From: Streptomyces sp. MUM 178J
Lineage (GTDB): Bacteria; Actinomycetota; Actinomycetes; Streptomycetales; Streptomycetaceae
DNA length: 64,000 nt
Direction: 5' to 3'
Assembly (NCBI RefSeq): GCF_022414575.1
Contig: NZ_JADWYQ010000009.1
Coordinates: 1 to 64,000 of the forward strand
Shown here: piece by piece, positions 36,933-45,487 of the stretch
How positions within the stretch are numbered: position 1 is the first letter of the stretch
How the letters are laid out: every line of letters starts with the position of its first letter
Made by a program: the position numbers and the translations under genes
The notes under the pieces: generated by a model
What the model saw: only the letters and a program-made list of their open reading frames with translations
Told to the model about the DNA's origin: nothing
Database searches by the model: none

Positions 36933-37170
36933 TCAGAGGTCCAGCACCAGCCGGGAGCCGCGGCAGCGGGAGGCGCACAGCAGCATCGAATCCGGCCGCT
37001 CACAGGAGTACGGCAGACGGGGCAGCCACTCGCGCACCGCGGACAGCGCCGACCGGCCGGGGGCGACCCGCACCACATGGCCCGAGCGGCGAAGCTCCAC
37101 CTCAAAGGCCCCCGGCGCCCAGGCCGCCAACTCAGCGCCCGCCGGGGCCTCCAGGCGCAGTTGCCACGGA
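36933..37170 (-). pseudogene. C-terminal remnant of a ferredoxin-type (PDR/VanB-like) oxidoreductase with the iron-sulfur loop deleted
   Basis: The reverse strand reads AFEVELRRSGHVVRVAPGR, then LPRLPYSCE joined directly to RPDSMLLCASRCRGSR and LVLDL before the stop at 36933. Phthalate-dioxygenase-reductase proteins have PYSCE followed by the 2Fe-2S cysteines and about 40 residues later (A)DSMLLCVSRA...LVLDL. Here that middle part is missing in frame, and the FAD/NAD domains upstream are absent. No start was found. This is a broken gene, not a working ferredoxin. Confidence 0.65.
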
Positions 37171-37243
37171 CTCGGCCGCCTCGCTGCGCTCCGCGACCCG
37201 GACCCGAGTCCGGGAGGGAAAGCCGTGCAGGGACCGGGCCGGG

Positions 37244-39313
37244 TCAGCGCAGACCGTCGACCCGTGTACCGTCCTTCAGCCGGCCCGTCAGCTCCGCCCG
37301 TGCGCCCTGCCCGGCCTTCACCGCCAGCAGCCTCCCCTTCGCGCTGCCGGTCACCCCGCCCGACGCTCCCACCGAGGCGAACTCCTCGCTCCCCGCGGCG
37401 AGCACGTACCAGTGCCCCGCGCGCGACTTCCACAGCACGCCCGCCAGCACCCGCGGCTCCCGCTCCCCGCACGCGGGGGAGTCCTCGGCACGCCCTGCCA
37501 CCGCGCCGGGAGCGCCCTCCGGAACGCCCGGCGCCTGGATCTGCGCCAACACCCGGCCACCCGCACCGCGCCAGGTCTCCGCGCGGGTGCACAGCCAGGC
37601 CGCGGTGCCGTCGCCCTCCGGCAGCGGCTGCCGTGCGTACTCCCACAGACGGACGCCGCGCACGCCGTGCGCCCGCATCCCGGGCAGCAGACACGCCGTG
37701 CGCGCCCACGCCTGACGGGCCGTTGTGCCGGCTGCCGCCGGGTCCTGAGGGGCGCCGGGCTTCCCGGAGGTGAGCCGGGCGGGCGTCAGCTCCCCAAGGT
37801 CGGTCACCGTCCGGACGGCCGCCGTGCCCGAGCCGGCCCGCCGGCCGACGGCATCGTCCTCGGTCAGTTCCAGCGCCTCCCAGGAACGGCACTCCCGTGC
37901 GGCAGCCGGACTGGGCACGGGCGCGGTGACGCCGTCCTCGCCGACCGGGAGCGCGCTCGCGCCGCCGGACGGCTTCAGCAGATCCCGCACCGCGGCCCCG
38001 CGCACCCAGGGTGCGGTCAGATAGCGGACGTTGCCGTCGCTCCGGCCCACGACCAGCGCGCCCGCCAAGGCCGTGTCCGCCCCGTCCGTGCGCGCCAGGT
38101 CCAGCGCCGCCGCTGCCCCGGAACCGCCCGCACCCTCTTTGGGCTCGGCGTACCGCACCACGCGCAGCCCGTCGTACAGCAGCACCACGCGCGCCTGGTC
38201 GACCTCGCCCGCGTACAGCAGCTGCGGGGCGCCCATCGGCGGCCCCGCCGGGGTCCCCGGCGTTGTGGAAACCTGCACCGCACCGCCCGGCCTCGCCCAG
38301 ACGGCGAGCGCACGCCGCAGCAGCTCCCGGTCGCCGGTGAGCGCGCCGCGGGCGGGCCAGACCGAGTAGTCCAGCCGGGATGCCCGCCGCCAGGAGGCGT
38401 CCGCGGCCTTCGTCAGCTTCGCGGGGTCAAGCGCCGCCTCCGCGGCCGGGTGGCGCGCATAGGGCGGCGCGGCCGCCCCGTCCGGGCCCCGGCCGCCATC
38501 CGGCAGCCCGAGCAGCGCCGCGCACACGGCGGCCGCCGCGGTCCCCAGCAGCGCCGCCTTGAGACGCTGGCGGCGGCGCATCAGATCCGTGGGGCGCACC
38601 TGCAGCGAACACGGGTCGAACTCCGGCGATTCCAGAAGCACGGCCGAGTCCCCCCGTCCCTCCGCCGTCTCCAGCGCGGCCATCGCGTTCGCCTCCGCCA
38701 GGGCCGCGTGCGGGTCTGCCGCGCCGCAGGCGGTCAGGGTGCGGCGTACCTCGGTGTCCGACAGCCGCTCCAGGCAGCGCAGCACATAGGCGGCCCGCGC
38801 CGGACCCGACAGCGCGGACAGCCGCTGGTCCAGGGCGAGTTCGTCGGCGCCGCCGGAGCGCGGGAACATCCGCAGCCCCCAGACCTGCGGCAGCAGGGGA
38901 GGCAACTGCGCCCGCCGGGGGAGCGCCGGGCGTTTCAGCGGCAGCCCCGCGTCCAGGGCCTGGCGCAGCACCCGCTCCCTGACGTAGGCATAGCCCGGCC
39001 CGTACCCCGGCCCCGGCCGCGAGGCCTGCGCCGACTGCGGGGCCTGCGGCGGTCGCGAGGCCTGCGCCGGAATGGCCGCAGGCCGTCCGCCGCGCCCGCG
39101 CGGCAGCGACCGCTGTACCAGCGCATGGGCGCTGAGCACCCGACGGTTGCGCCCCAACGACGGCGGCAGCGCGAGATACGCGATGCGCACAAGCCGTGGG
39201 TAGTGCTCCACCAGCGCCGCCTCGGCCTGTTCCAGCCCGATGGAGCCGGGAGTGGAGGCGGGGGCGGTGGCGGACGGGGCTGCGGAGGGGGTGACGGCAT
39301 CGTGTGGGCGCAC
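37244..39313 (-). CDS. membrane protein with sigma-like cytoplasmic part and large outer domain
   Basis: The 689-residue protein has a cytoplasmic part with helices resembling ECF sigma factors: VEHYPRLVRIAYLALP early, and LSALSGPARAAYVLRCLERL with SDTEVRRTLTACG near residues 165-200, like a region-4 helix-turn-helix. A membrane helix follows near residues 250-270 (ALLGTAAAAVCAALLGL), then about 420 residues outside with scattered cysteines and VLLYDGLRVVRYAEP-type beta segments. It could be a membrane-held transcription factor or a diverged relative that no longer binds DNA. GTG at 39313 is the first start and has no strong ribosome site. It diverges from the lipoprotein gene. Confidence 0.7.
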   Translation of the reverse strand: MRPHDAVTPSAAPSATAPASTPGSIGLEQAEAALVEHYPRLVRIAYLALPPSLGRNRRVLSAHALVQRSLPRGRGGRPAAIPAQASRPPQAPQSAQASRPGPGYGPGYAYVRERVLRQALDAGLPLKRPALPRRAQLPPLLPQVWGLRMFPRSGGADELALDQRLSALSGPARAAYVLRCLERLSDTEVRRTLTACGAADPHAALAEANAMAALETAEGRGDSAVLLESPEFDPCSLQVRPTDLMRRRQRLKAALLGTAAAAVCAALLGLPDGGRGPDGAAAPPYARHPAAEAALDPAKLTKAADASWRRASRLDYSVWPARGALTGDRELLRRALAVWARPGGAVQVSTTPGTPAGPPMGAPQLLYAGEVDQARVVLLYDGLRVVRYAEPKEGAGGSGAAAALDLARTDGADTALAGALVVGRSDGNVRYLTAPWVRGAAVRDLLKPSGGASALPVGEDGVTAPVPSPAAARECRSWEALELTEDDAVGRRAGSGTAAVRTVTDLGELTPARLTSGKPGAPQDPAAAGTTARQAWARTACLLPGMRAHGVRGVRLWEYARQPLPEGDGTAAWLCTRAETWRGAGGRVLAQIQAPGVPEGAPGAVAGRAEDSPACGEREPRVLAGVLWKSRAGHWYVLAAGSEEFASVGASGGVTGSAKGRLLAVKAGQGARAELTGRLKDGTRVDGLR

Positions 39314-39448
39314 GTTCAGCAGAACGAGCGAATCGTCACATGGTCACCGCCGGCCCCTGGATGACCCCTGTGACGACTGTGCGTAGTGGTGCACGGGTTA
39401 TCAGTAGTTTGCTCCCGCGACAGAGGCGGGGGCGGGCACGATGACCGC

Positions 39449-39940
39449 ATGCGGACGAGTACGAACATCTGCGCGCGGCGGGCGGCCCGCACTGCACTGG
39501 CAGTTGTGGCGCTGAGCCTGGCCGTGGCGTGTACGACGAACGGTGACGCCGAGGGGCGTGGCGGCGACGGCGGCGGGAAGCCCGCCCCGCCGAAGGAGGC
39601 GACGGGCAGTCTGGAACAGATAGCGGCCCAGGCCGACTGCGAACCCAACATACAGACGGACGCGGCGGAGCTGCGGCAGGCGAACTGCACCACCGGGGAC
39701 GGCCGTTATGTGCTGGCCACCTTCGCCACCGACCGCGGCCAGCGCGAGTGGATCAACGAGGCGAAGAACTACGGCGGCACGTACCTCGTGGGCCGCAAGT
39801 GGGTCGCGGTCGGCGACGCCGAGGTGCTGGCAGCGCTGCGCGGCCGACTCGGTGGAACGGTGGAGACCGCCTCGCCGCACCACCAGGGGAGTAGCGGTGA
39901 CGATGGGGGGAGCGAGGGGGACCACTCGGCGGATCACTGA
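39449..39940 (+). CDS. small secreted lipoprotein
   Basis: The 163-residue protein starts MRTSTNICARRAARTALAVV and has a lipobox ending SLAVAC, with the acylated Cys near residue 28. The mature part holds two cysteines about 22 residues apart (QADCEPNIQ, QANCTTGDG), an ATFATDRGQREWINEA stretch and a His/Asp-rich tail. No family was recognised. It shares a divergent promoter region of 135 bases with the sigma-like membrane protein. Confidence 0.75.
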   Translation: MRTSTNICARRAARTALAVVALSLAVACTTNGDAEGRGGDGGGKPAPPKEATGSLEQIAAQADCEPNIQTDAAELRQANCTTGDGRYVLATFATDRGQREWINEAKNYGGTYLVGRKWVAVGDAEVLAALRGRLGGTVETASPHHQGSSGDDGGSEGDHSADH

Positions 39941-39954
39941 GTCGGCCGCGCAGG

Positions 39955-40026
39955 TGTGGGGGATGTGGGGGACGTGGGGGACTTGGGGGGTGTGGGGGGT
40001 GTGGGGGGTGTGGGGGACGTGGGGGG
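39955..40026 (+). repeat. G-rich 9-base tandem repeat (eight units)
   Basis: Eight consecutive units of the pattern YKTGGGGGR run without interruption, ending in a run of G. The G-runs on the + strand could form several G-quadruplexes. It sits between the lipoprotein stop (39940) and the terminator at 40039. Confidence 0.9.
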
Positions 40027-40038
40027 GGATCCGGAGGG

Positions 40039-40070
40039 CCCGGGCGGGAAGCGGGAGCTTCCCGCCCGGG
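40039..40070. terminator. terminator between convergent lipoprotein and DUF1996 genes
   Basis: A 14-base stem with a GGGA loop: CCCGGGCGGGAAGC (40039-40052) pairs with GCTTCCCGCCCGGG (40057-40070). It serves both strands. Confidence 0.88.
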
Positions 40071-40079
40071 GTCACGGGG

Positions 40080-41642
40080 TCATCGGCAGCGACGTCCTGA
40101 GTTGATGCAGAAGACCACCTGGTCCATCAGCCGCTCGTCGAACACGTTGATGAAGTCGCCGTGATCGGTGATCGCCTTGTGCAGCTGCTCCGGGAAGGAG
40201 TCGACCGCGTAGACCACGCCGTTGTCGCCGAAGGACGGCTGCGGCACGTCGTACACGATCCGCTGCACCAGCTGCGGGATGGCCTGGAAGCCGTTCGGGC
40301 AGTTGCCGTTCTCGTTCGCGAACGCCACATGGGTGCGGTGGTTGGCGCTGTCGGTGTTCTGGCCGTCCCAGCAGCTCTGGAACTTGAAGGTGCGCACCAC
40401 CTGGCTGCCCTCGGGGCAGATCGGGTACTTGTCCTTCAGCTGCCGGTCCTCGAAGCCGGTGCAGGACCAGGAGGCGTTGGCGTTGGCGTCGCCGTTGGTG
40501 AACGCCTTGGCGTCGCCGGTGATGATCCGCAGGAAGCGGGGCATGGCGGTGACCTTGCTGACCGGGCTGCCCTCGAAGTCGAGCGTCACCTCGGTGGGCG
40601 TCTGGATCTCTCCGACGTTCTGGTCGTTGCCGCCGCCGTCCTCGTTGGCGTCGTTCTCGTCCTGTCCGTTCTGCAGTCGCAGAACCGGCCAGTAGTACGT
40701 CGACTTGTCGCCCTGGTTGCGGCAGGTCGTCTCACCGCGCGCCAGATCGTCGTCGCTGGAGAACGCGTCGGTCTCCTGGTTGCCGACGTAGTCGTGCATA
40801 TGGTGGGCGCCGTTGGCGACGCCGGGTGCGACGATGACGTTGTCCGGGTTGAACTTGCCGTTCTCGTTTACGCCGCACTTGGTGGTGAAGACACCGCGGG
40901 ATGCGTTGCGGCGCTGGCGCGGCTCCCGGACGTTTGGCTGGACGTCCTGGATGTCGACGAAGTCATTGGCTTCGGGCCCGTTCCCGGCCTGCCCGCCGTT
41001 GCCGTTGTTGTCATTTCCATTGTTGTTGTTGCCATCGTTGTTGCCGTCGTTGTTGTTGCCGTTGTCCTGGTTGCCGCCGTTGTCGTTGTCGTTGTTTCCA
41101 CCGTTGTCATTGTTGTTGCCGTCGTTATTGTCGTCGTTCTGGTTTCCTCCCTTGAGCGTGTCGTTGTCATCGGCCTGAAGGGTGCAGGTCGCCAGGCGGT
41201 CCAGCCCCCGCGGGCGCTGGGTCCACCGGCTGATCACGATGGAGATCCGGTCGATGCTCGCCACCCGTTTGCTCTTCAGGGGGTTGAGGATGGCGTTCTG
41301 CGCATACTTCGGATCGCGTTGGATCTGCCATTTCTCCTCGGCGAACCGCTTGTACGCCTCGGTGATCTGGGTGTCCATCCGTGCGAGCTCCCGGGCGACC
41401 TCACGCTTGGCCTGCCTCGGCACCTCACGGAGGTCGTTCCCGACCTCGGGGCAGTCGATGGTGGCCATCGCCTGCCAGGAATTCTGCCGTTGCTGCTGCT
41501 CGCTTCGCTGGCCGGATCGGCCCTCGCCCGCATTTGCGTACACATTCGCGGCGACCAGCCCACCCCCGCCCATGATCAAGGCAGCCGTGGCGGCGATCGC
41601 CCGGTTCGCCAGCGTGGAGCGTTTTCTTGCGTTGCGTCCCAT
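40080..41642 (-). CDS. secreted DUF1996 protein with Asn/Asp/Gly-rich linker
   Basis: The 520-residue protein has a signal segment ([22 protein letters not shown]) and a helical N-terminal part with charged residues. A linker of about 60 residues made almost only of N, D and G (residues about 168-225) follows. A DUF1996 domain starts near [16 protein letters not shown] with [20 protein letters not shown] and [18 protein letters not shown]1996 is found in secreted fungal and actinobacterial proteins, and conserved His/Asp positions hint at metal or sugar binding; the role is unknown. GAGGAG precedes the ATG at 41642. Confidence 0.88.
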   Translation of the reverse strand: MGRNARKRSTLANRAIAATAALIMGGGGLVAANVYANAGEGRSGQRSEQQQRQNSWQAMATIDCPEVGNDLREVPRQAKREVARELARMDTQITEAYKRFAEEKWQIQRDPKYAQNAILNPLKSKRVASIDRISIVISRWTQRPRGLDRLATCTLQADDNDTLKGGNQNDDNNDGNNNDNGGNNDNDNGGNQDNGNNNDGNNDGNNNNGNDNNGNGGQAGNGPEANDFVDIQDVQPNVREPRQRRNASRGVFTTKCGVNENGKFNPDNVIVAPGVANGAHHMHDYVGNQETDAFSSDDDLARGETTCRNQGDKSTYYWPVLRLQNGQDENDANEDGGGNDQNVGEIQTPTEVTLDFEGSPVSKVTAMPRFLRIITGDAKAFTNGDANANASWSCTGFEDRQLKDKYPICPEGSQVVRTFKFQSCWDGQNTDSANHRTHVAFANENGNCPNGFQAIPQLVQRIVYDVPQPSFGDNGVVYAVDSFPEQLHKAITDHGDFINVFDERLMDQVVFCINSGRRCR

Positions 41643-42254
41643 GGAACTCCTCTGCTTCGTTGCCGGGGTGTGTGGGATTACGGGGATTGGGGGGTCCCGA
41701 CAGAGGGAGAAGCGCGCCGTTCCATACGGCTCTGAGGAGTGGGGTGTTCAAGGCGTCGGGGAGTTCGTAGAAATCTCCACCGTCAAATCGGACCAACCGC
41801 AAGGAAGTCGGAGTGTTCGACCGCCCCCCGAAACGGCGACTTCGCCCCCTCCCTCCGGGAGGGCAGGCATGCCGACACCACCGCCTTCCCGCCTTGGCGT
41901 CCTCGCGCCACCTCAGGATGCGGGGGCGCGGGGCCGCGGGGCTTCGCGGGCTGGGGCTCCGGCGCGGCTACCCCGCGTCCAGGTAGGTCGGCGCCGCCGG
42001 CGCCCTCCGGTGTGGTGCGCGATTCGCCGGCCGCGCCGGTGTCGTCGCGGCCTGGAGGGCAGGCCACCTGGCCTTCCCGCCGCGCGGGGTGCAGCCTGCG
42101 CCGCCCCGGCGAGCCCGCCTTGCGACTCCGTCGCAGGGGTGCGGGCGGCGGCCGCCCGCACCCGTCGGCGCCGTCAGCGCGCCGCGTCTCTCAGGATCGC
42201 GAACCGGCTGCGAAGCTCCTCGCTCCCCCGCTGTTCCCGTCGGCTGCTGCGCCG
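41643..42254. other. 612-base intergenic region, no supported gene
   Basis: The right end of the DUF1996 gene is followed by about 150 bases of lower-GC sequence that probably holds its promoter, then very GC-rich sequence with hairpins. The strongest hairpin is GGGTGCGGGCGG (42137-42148) pairing with CCGCCCGCACCC (42152-42163), 92 bases beyond the epimerase stop at 42255. No open frame has a credible start and codon pattern. It may contain decayed sequence. Confidence 0.6.
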
Positions 42255-43250
42255 TCACCGCCCCAGCACCCGGGCCTCCTTCTCCTCGGGGAGGCCGACC
42301 GGAGGGCGGTCGGGGCGGTGCGGCGCAGTGCCGCCCAGGGACCGCAACCAGGCCCAGGTGTCGTGCACCGTCTCGGCGAGCGGACGGATGCGGAGGCCCG
42401 CCGCCTGCGCGCGGGAGGCGTTCGCGCCGTGCATCATGGCGTGTTCGTCGGGCCGCTCGGTGCGAGGGATCCAGACCGGCAGCTCGGTCCACGGATCGAT
42501 GCCCGCGTCCAGGACCGTCGCGGCCGGGGTCCACCGCAGGTCGGCCTGCGCGCCCGTCGCCCGTACGCACTCCTGGAGCAACTCCGCTATGGTCGCCCTG
42601 TCCTGGCGGACCACGTTGTACGGACCGCTGAGCCCCCGCTCCGCCGCATCCAGGGCCCACTCCGCCAGATCGCGGGCGTCGACATAGGTGATCGGGGTGG
42701 ACTGCGGGCCCGGGGCGAGCACGGGGCCGCCGCGGGCGATGCGGCCCAGCCACCAGGGCAGACGGCCGACGTTCTCCCAGGGGCCGATGATCAGCCCGGC
42801 CCGCAGCAGCAGGGATCGGTCCGCGCCGTACGCGTCGAGCGCGGCCAGCTCTCCGCCCCGTTTGGCCTCCGCGTACGGGACGTCCCCGGCGTCCGCGGAG
42901 CCGTCCACCACGGGAGTGTCTTCGTCGTAGCCTTCTTCCACGGGCCAGGCGTACACCGAGCAACTCGACACATAGACATGGCGGTCCGTCCGGCCCGTCA
43001 GCAGCCGTGCAGCGTCCCGCACCGCGGACGGGGCGGCCGACCAGGTGTCCAGGACCGCGTCCCAGGGGCCGCCGCCCGTGAGCGCGGCCAGTCCGCCGGG
43101 CTCCGTACGGTCGCCGATCAGCTCATGGGCTCCGGCCGGGGCGGGGTGCCGGCCCCGGTGGAAGACGGTCACCTCCCAGCCGCGGTCCAGTGCCGCCCGG
43201 GCCGCCGCCCGTCCCACGAACTCCGTGCCCCCCAGAATCAGCAGTTTCAT
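42255..43250 (-). CDS. NAD-dependent epimerase/dehydratase family protein (extended SDR)
   Basis: The 331-residue protein has an N-terminal Rossmann motif MKLLILGGTEFVGRAAARAA and HRG at the second strand. The catalytic-like segment is YVSSCSVYAWPVEEGYDED, with the later YAEAKRGGE giving YxxxK; LRAGLIIGP follows. These features match atypical extended SDRs acting on nucleotide sugars or related small molecules. The substrate is unknown. The ATG at 43250 is the family start, though its ribosome site is weak. The adjacent TetR gene reads the same way. Confidence 0.85.
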   Translation of the reverse strand: MKLLILGGTEFVGRAAARAALDRGWEVTVFHRGRHPAPAGAHELIGDRTEPGGLAALTGGGPWDAVLDTWSAAPSAVRDAARLLTGRTDRHVYVSSCSVYAWPVEEGYDEDTPVVDGSADAGDVPYAEAKRGGELAALDAYGADRSLLLRAGLIIGPWENVGRLPWWLGRIARGGPVLAPGPQSTPITYVDARDLAEWALDAAERGLSGPYNVVRQDRATIAELLQECVRATGAQADLRWTPAATVLDAGIDPWTELPVWIPRTERPDEHAMMHGANASRAQAAGLRIRPLAETVHDTWAWLRSLGGTAPHRPDRPPVGLPEEKEARVLGR

Positions 43251-43400
43251 GGAGCACGACTCTGCCCTGCCGGGACGGACGGCGGAACGAATGGAGGACT
43301 CTCTTCCGGTTGTTTCGCCCACAGGTGACACCCTGTGCGTTCCGGTGTGCTCCGCAAGAGCGCCCGGCGCCTCGACCCCGGCGCCTCGACCTCGGGTGTC

Positions 43401-44135
43401 TCAACATCCGGCGGCAATGCGGTCCAGCCACTCCGTCAGCAGATGCCGCTCCGCGTGGCTGAGAGCCGTCTCTTCGGGCAGTACGGCGCGCAAGGCGCGG
43501 GCGGCGCCTGCCGGCCCCGCGTCCTGCACGGCCGGCTGCCGGTTGGTGACGGCGGTGACCATGGACTCCCGCAGTGCGGTCAGCAGGGCCGGGTTGCGCA
43601 GGTGCTCCGGCAGGGACAGCCAGGTGAGCACCGCGCCGCGGGCCGTGGCATGGATGATCTGGGCCGCGAGCGCTTCGTCGACGCTCAGCCAGCCGCCGGC
43701 GGCGAGGCGTCGGATACGGCCCATCAGGATCTCCATGCCGGCCCTGAAGGCGGCCGAGGTGGACCGGGTGGGCTCGCTGTACATCAGTGTGTACAGCGCC
43801 GGATTGGTCAGACCGAACTCGACCGCGACGTCCCAGCCCGCTCTCAGGTCCTCGACGGGGTCCCGCGGGTCGGGGTCGACCTGCTTGGCGGCGAGAAACA
43901 TGGCGAAGCCGTGCTCGGCCACCGCGTCGAGCAGCCCTTCCTTGTCGCCGAACAGCCGGTAGATGGCCGGCGGCTGCAGGCCCGCCGCATCGGCGACCGC
44001 GCGGGTGGTGACCGCGTCGCGCCCCCCGTGTGTCAGCAGGCCGATGGCGGCTTCGACGACCCGCTGCCGGGTCTGTTCCCGGCCGACGGCCGAAGCGTCG
44101 GCAGGACTCCTCCCGCTCTCTGCGCGTGATGGCAT
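43401..44135 (-). CDS. TetR-family transcriptional regulator
   Basis: The 244-residue protein has a TetR helix-turn-helix (RVVEAAIGLLTHGG, VADAAGLQPPAIYRLFGDKE) and a C-terminal ligand domain with an Ala-rich tail. It is divergent from the amidohydrolase at 44228, 92 bases apart. A palindrome in the gap suits autoregulation plus control of the amidohydrolase. A catabolic switch for an aromatic acid is a reasonable inference. Confidence 0.88.
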   Translation of the reverse strand: MPSRAESGRSPADASAVGREQTRQRVVEAAIGLLTHGGRDAVTTRAVADAAGLQPPAIYRLFGDKEGLLDAVAEHGFAMFLAAKQVDPDPRDPVEDLRAGWDVAVEFGLTNPALYTLMYSEPTRSTSAAFRAGMEILMGRIRRLAAGGWLSVDEALAAQIIHATARGAVLTWLSLPEHLRNPALLTALRESMVTAVTNRQPAVQDAGPAGAARALRAVLPEETALSHAERHLLTEWLDRIAAGC

Positions 44136-44171
44136 GTATCAACGATATCGCAGAAGTGATTCCGGCGTTAG

Positions 44172-44182
44172 TATCAGTGATA
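44172..44182. promoter_or_regulatory. TATCAGTGATA palindrome, probable TetR operator
   Basis: A perfect 11-base palindrome with central G lies between the divergent TetR and amidohydrolase genes. A related half (ATATCGCAGAAGTGAT) occurs about 20 bases to the left. A- and T-rich sequence is rare in this genome, which makes the site stand out. Confidence 0.6.
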
Positions 44183-44227
44183 ACGTGTAATTGATTCCAT
44201 TGGAAACGGATCGTGGAGGGGTATCGC

Positions 44228-45265
44228 ATGTCCGAACGACTGCGGATCACCGCACTGGAAGAGCACGTCGCCCTGCCCGTGATCATGGAGGCGTGGTCGC
44301 GGGCGGGGGTCCCGGAGCTGCCGAACCTGGGGTTCGGCGACAGCCCCGTCGCCCGGCGGCTGCGCGACACCGCGGAGGGGCGGCTTGCGCACATGGACGA
44401 CCAGGGGGTCGATGTGGCGGTGCTGTCGATCTCGTCGCCGGGCGTGCAGAACCTGCCCGGCGCGGACGCGACAGCCGTGGCCCGCGAGGTCAACGACCAG
44501 CTCGCGGAGGTCGTGGCCGGCAACCCCGACCGGTTCCAGGCGTTCGCCGCGATACCCACGCAGTCGCCGTCGGCCGCGGCTGCGGAGCTGGAGCGGGCGG
44601 TCACCGAGCTGGGCTTCCCCGGGGCCATGCTCTACGGGCGTACCGGATCCAAGCTCGCCGACCACCCCGAGCACGACGAGCTGTACGCCGCTGCGGAGCG
44701 GTTGCGGGTCCCCCTCCACTTCCACCCCCAGATGCCTGTGGAGGCGGTGACGGACGCCTACTACTCCGGCCTCGGGCCCATCGGGACCGCGCTGGCGGGT
44801 CCTGCGATCGGCTGGTACTACGACCTGGGCGTGCAGTACCTGCGCATGATCTTCTCCGGCGTCTTCGACCGGTTCCCCGAGCTCCAGGTGATCGCCGGCC
44901 ACTGGGGGGAGGTCGTGCTCTTCTATCTCGACCACACCGGGTTCTTCGCCGACGCCGGCGGCCTGGCCCGCCCGCTCGCCGACTATTTCAGGCAGAACTT
45001 CTGGGTCGCCGGAAGCGGCACCGTCAGCCCCCGCTACCTCCGCTGGACAGCCGAAGTCGTGGGGACCGAACGGATGCTGTACTCCACCGACTATCCCTTC
45101 ACCTACGGGTTCCGCCCCGGAGGCTTCCCCTTCGTGGACACCGGCGCGGGCGCCGCCAGGTCCTTCCTGGAGGACGCCCCTTTCACCGACCGGCAGAAGG
45201 CCGACATCGCGCACCGCAACTGGGAAGGCCTGATGTCCCGCGCCGCGGACCGCGCCCGAGGCTAG
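44228..45265 (+). CDS. amidohydrolase-2 family metal-dependent decarboxylase-like enzyme
   Basis: The 345-residue protein resembles the ACMSD/gamma-resorcylate decarboxylase group. It has ALEEHVALPVIMEAW at the start, LHFHPQMP with a metal His, IAGHWGEVV with the second His, and LYSTDYPFTYG with the metal Asp. These enzymes remove CO2 from hydroxybenzoates or related acids using a zinc or manganese ion. In this protein the first motif is EEHVA, as in decarboxylases, instead of HxH. GGAGG lies nine bases upstream of the ATG. Control by the divergent TetR is likely. Confidence 0.87.
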   Translation: MSERLRITALEEHVALPVIMEAWSRAGVPELPNLGFGDSPVARRLRDTAEGRLAHMDDQGVDVAVLSISSPGVQNLPGADATAVAREVNDQLAEVVAGNPDRFQAFAAIPTQSPSAAAAELERAVTELGFPGAMLYGRTGSKLADHPEHDELYAAAERLRVPLHFHPQMPVEAVTDAYYSGLGPIGTALAGPAIGWYYDLGVQYLRMIFSGVFDRFPELQVIAGHWGEVVLFYLDHTGFFADAGGLARPLADYFRQNFWVAGSGTVSPRYLRWTAEVVGTERMLYSTDYPFTYGFRPGGFPFVDTGAGAARSFLEDAPFTDRQKADIAHRNWEGLMSRAADRARG

Positions 45266-45282
45266 GGGCGTAAGTGCAGCCG

Positions 45283-45312
45283 ACCGCCGCACGGTCCGGA
45301 CCGTGCGGCGGT
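45283..45312 (+). terminator. 30-base perfect palindrome after the amidohydrolase gene
   Basis: The two 15-base arms, ACCGCCGCACGGTCC and GGACCGTGCGGCGGT, meet without a loop, 18 bases beyond the stop. As RNA it would fold as a long hairpin and act as a terminator. Confidence 0.8.
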
Positions 45313-45420
45313 GTCCGGCGCCAGGCTTCCGGCAGCCGGGCCACGGTGAGCTCGAGTTCGCGTCGCTCGACGCGTCCGTCGACGTATCCGTCGACGTGTG
45401 CGACGCGCCGTGCGGCAGCA

Positions 45421-45462
45421 CGCCTCAGCGCCCGCCGGTCCTGCCGGGCGGGCGCTGAGGCG
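45421..45462 (-). terminator. terminator of glnII
   Basis: A 16-base stem: CGCCTCAGCGCCCGCC (45421-45436) pairs with GGCGGGCGCTGAGGCG (45447-45462) over a ten-base loop, 26 bases past the glnII stop. Between this and the previous palindrome lies a stretch with repeated CCGTCGACG units (about 45370-45400) and no gene. Confidence 0.9.
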
Positions 45463-45487
45463 TGAAAGCGCTGGCTCTCGATTCGGA

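Noticed and set aside
36933..37170. A functional ferredoxin
   Set aside because: The cluster-binding cysteine loop is missing and there is no start codon context, so a remnant fits better.
39708..40100. Open frame encoding repeated WGTWG and WGVWG
   Set aside because: It arises from the G-rich 9-base array in another frame of the lipoprotein gene and has no start signal.
41739..43328. Long + strand open frame across the 41.6-43.3 kb region
   Set aside because: It is antisense to the epimerase gene and otherwise runs through GC-rich intergenic sequence without coding features.
45283..45462. Attachment site or small replication origin made of palindromes
   Set aside because: The two palindromes sit directly after the stops of convergent genes and are best explained as terminators; no integrase or replication gene is present.
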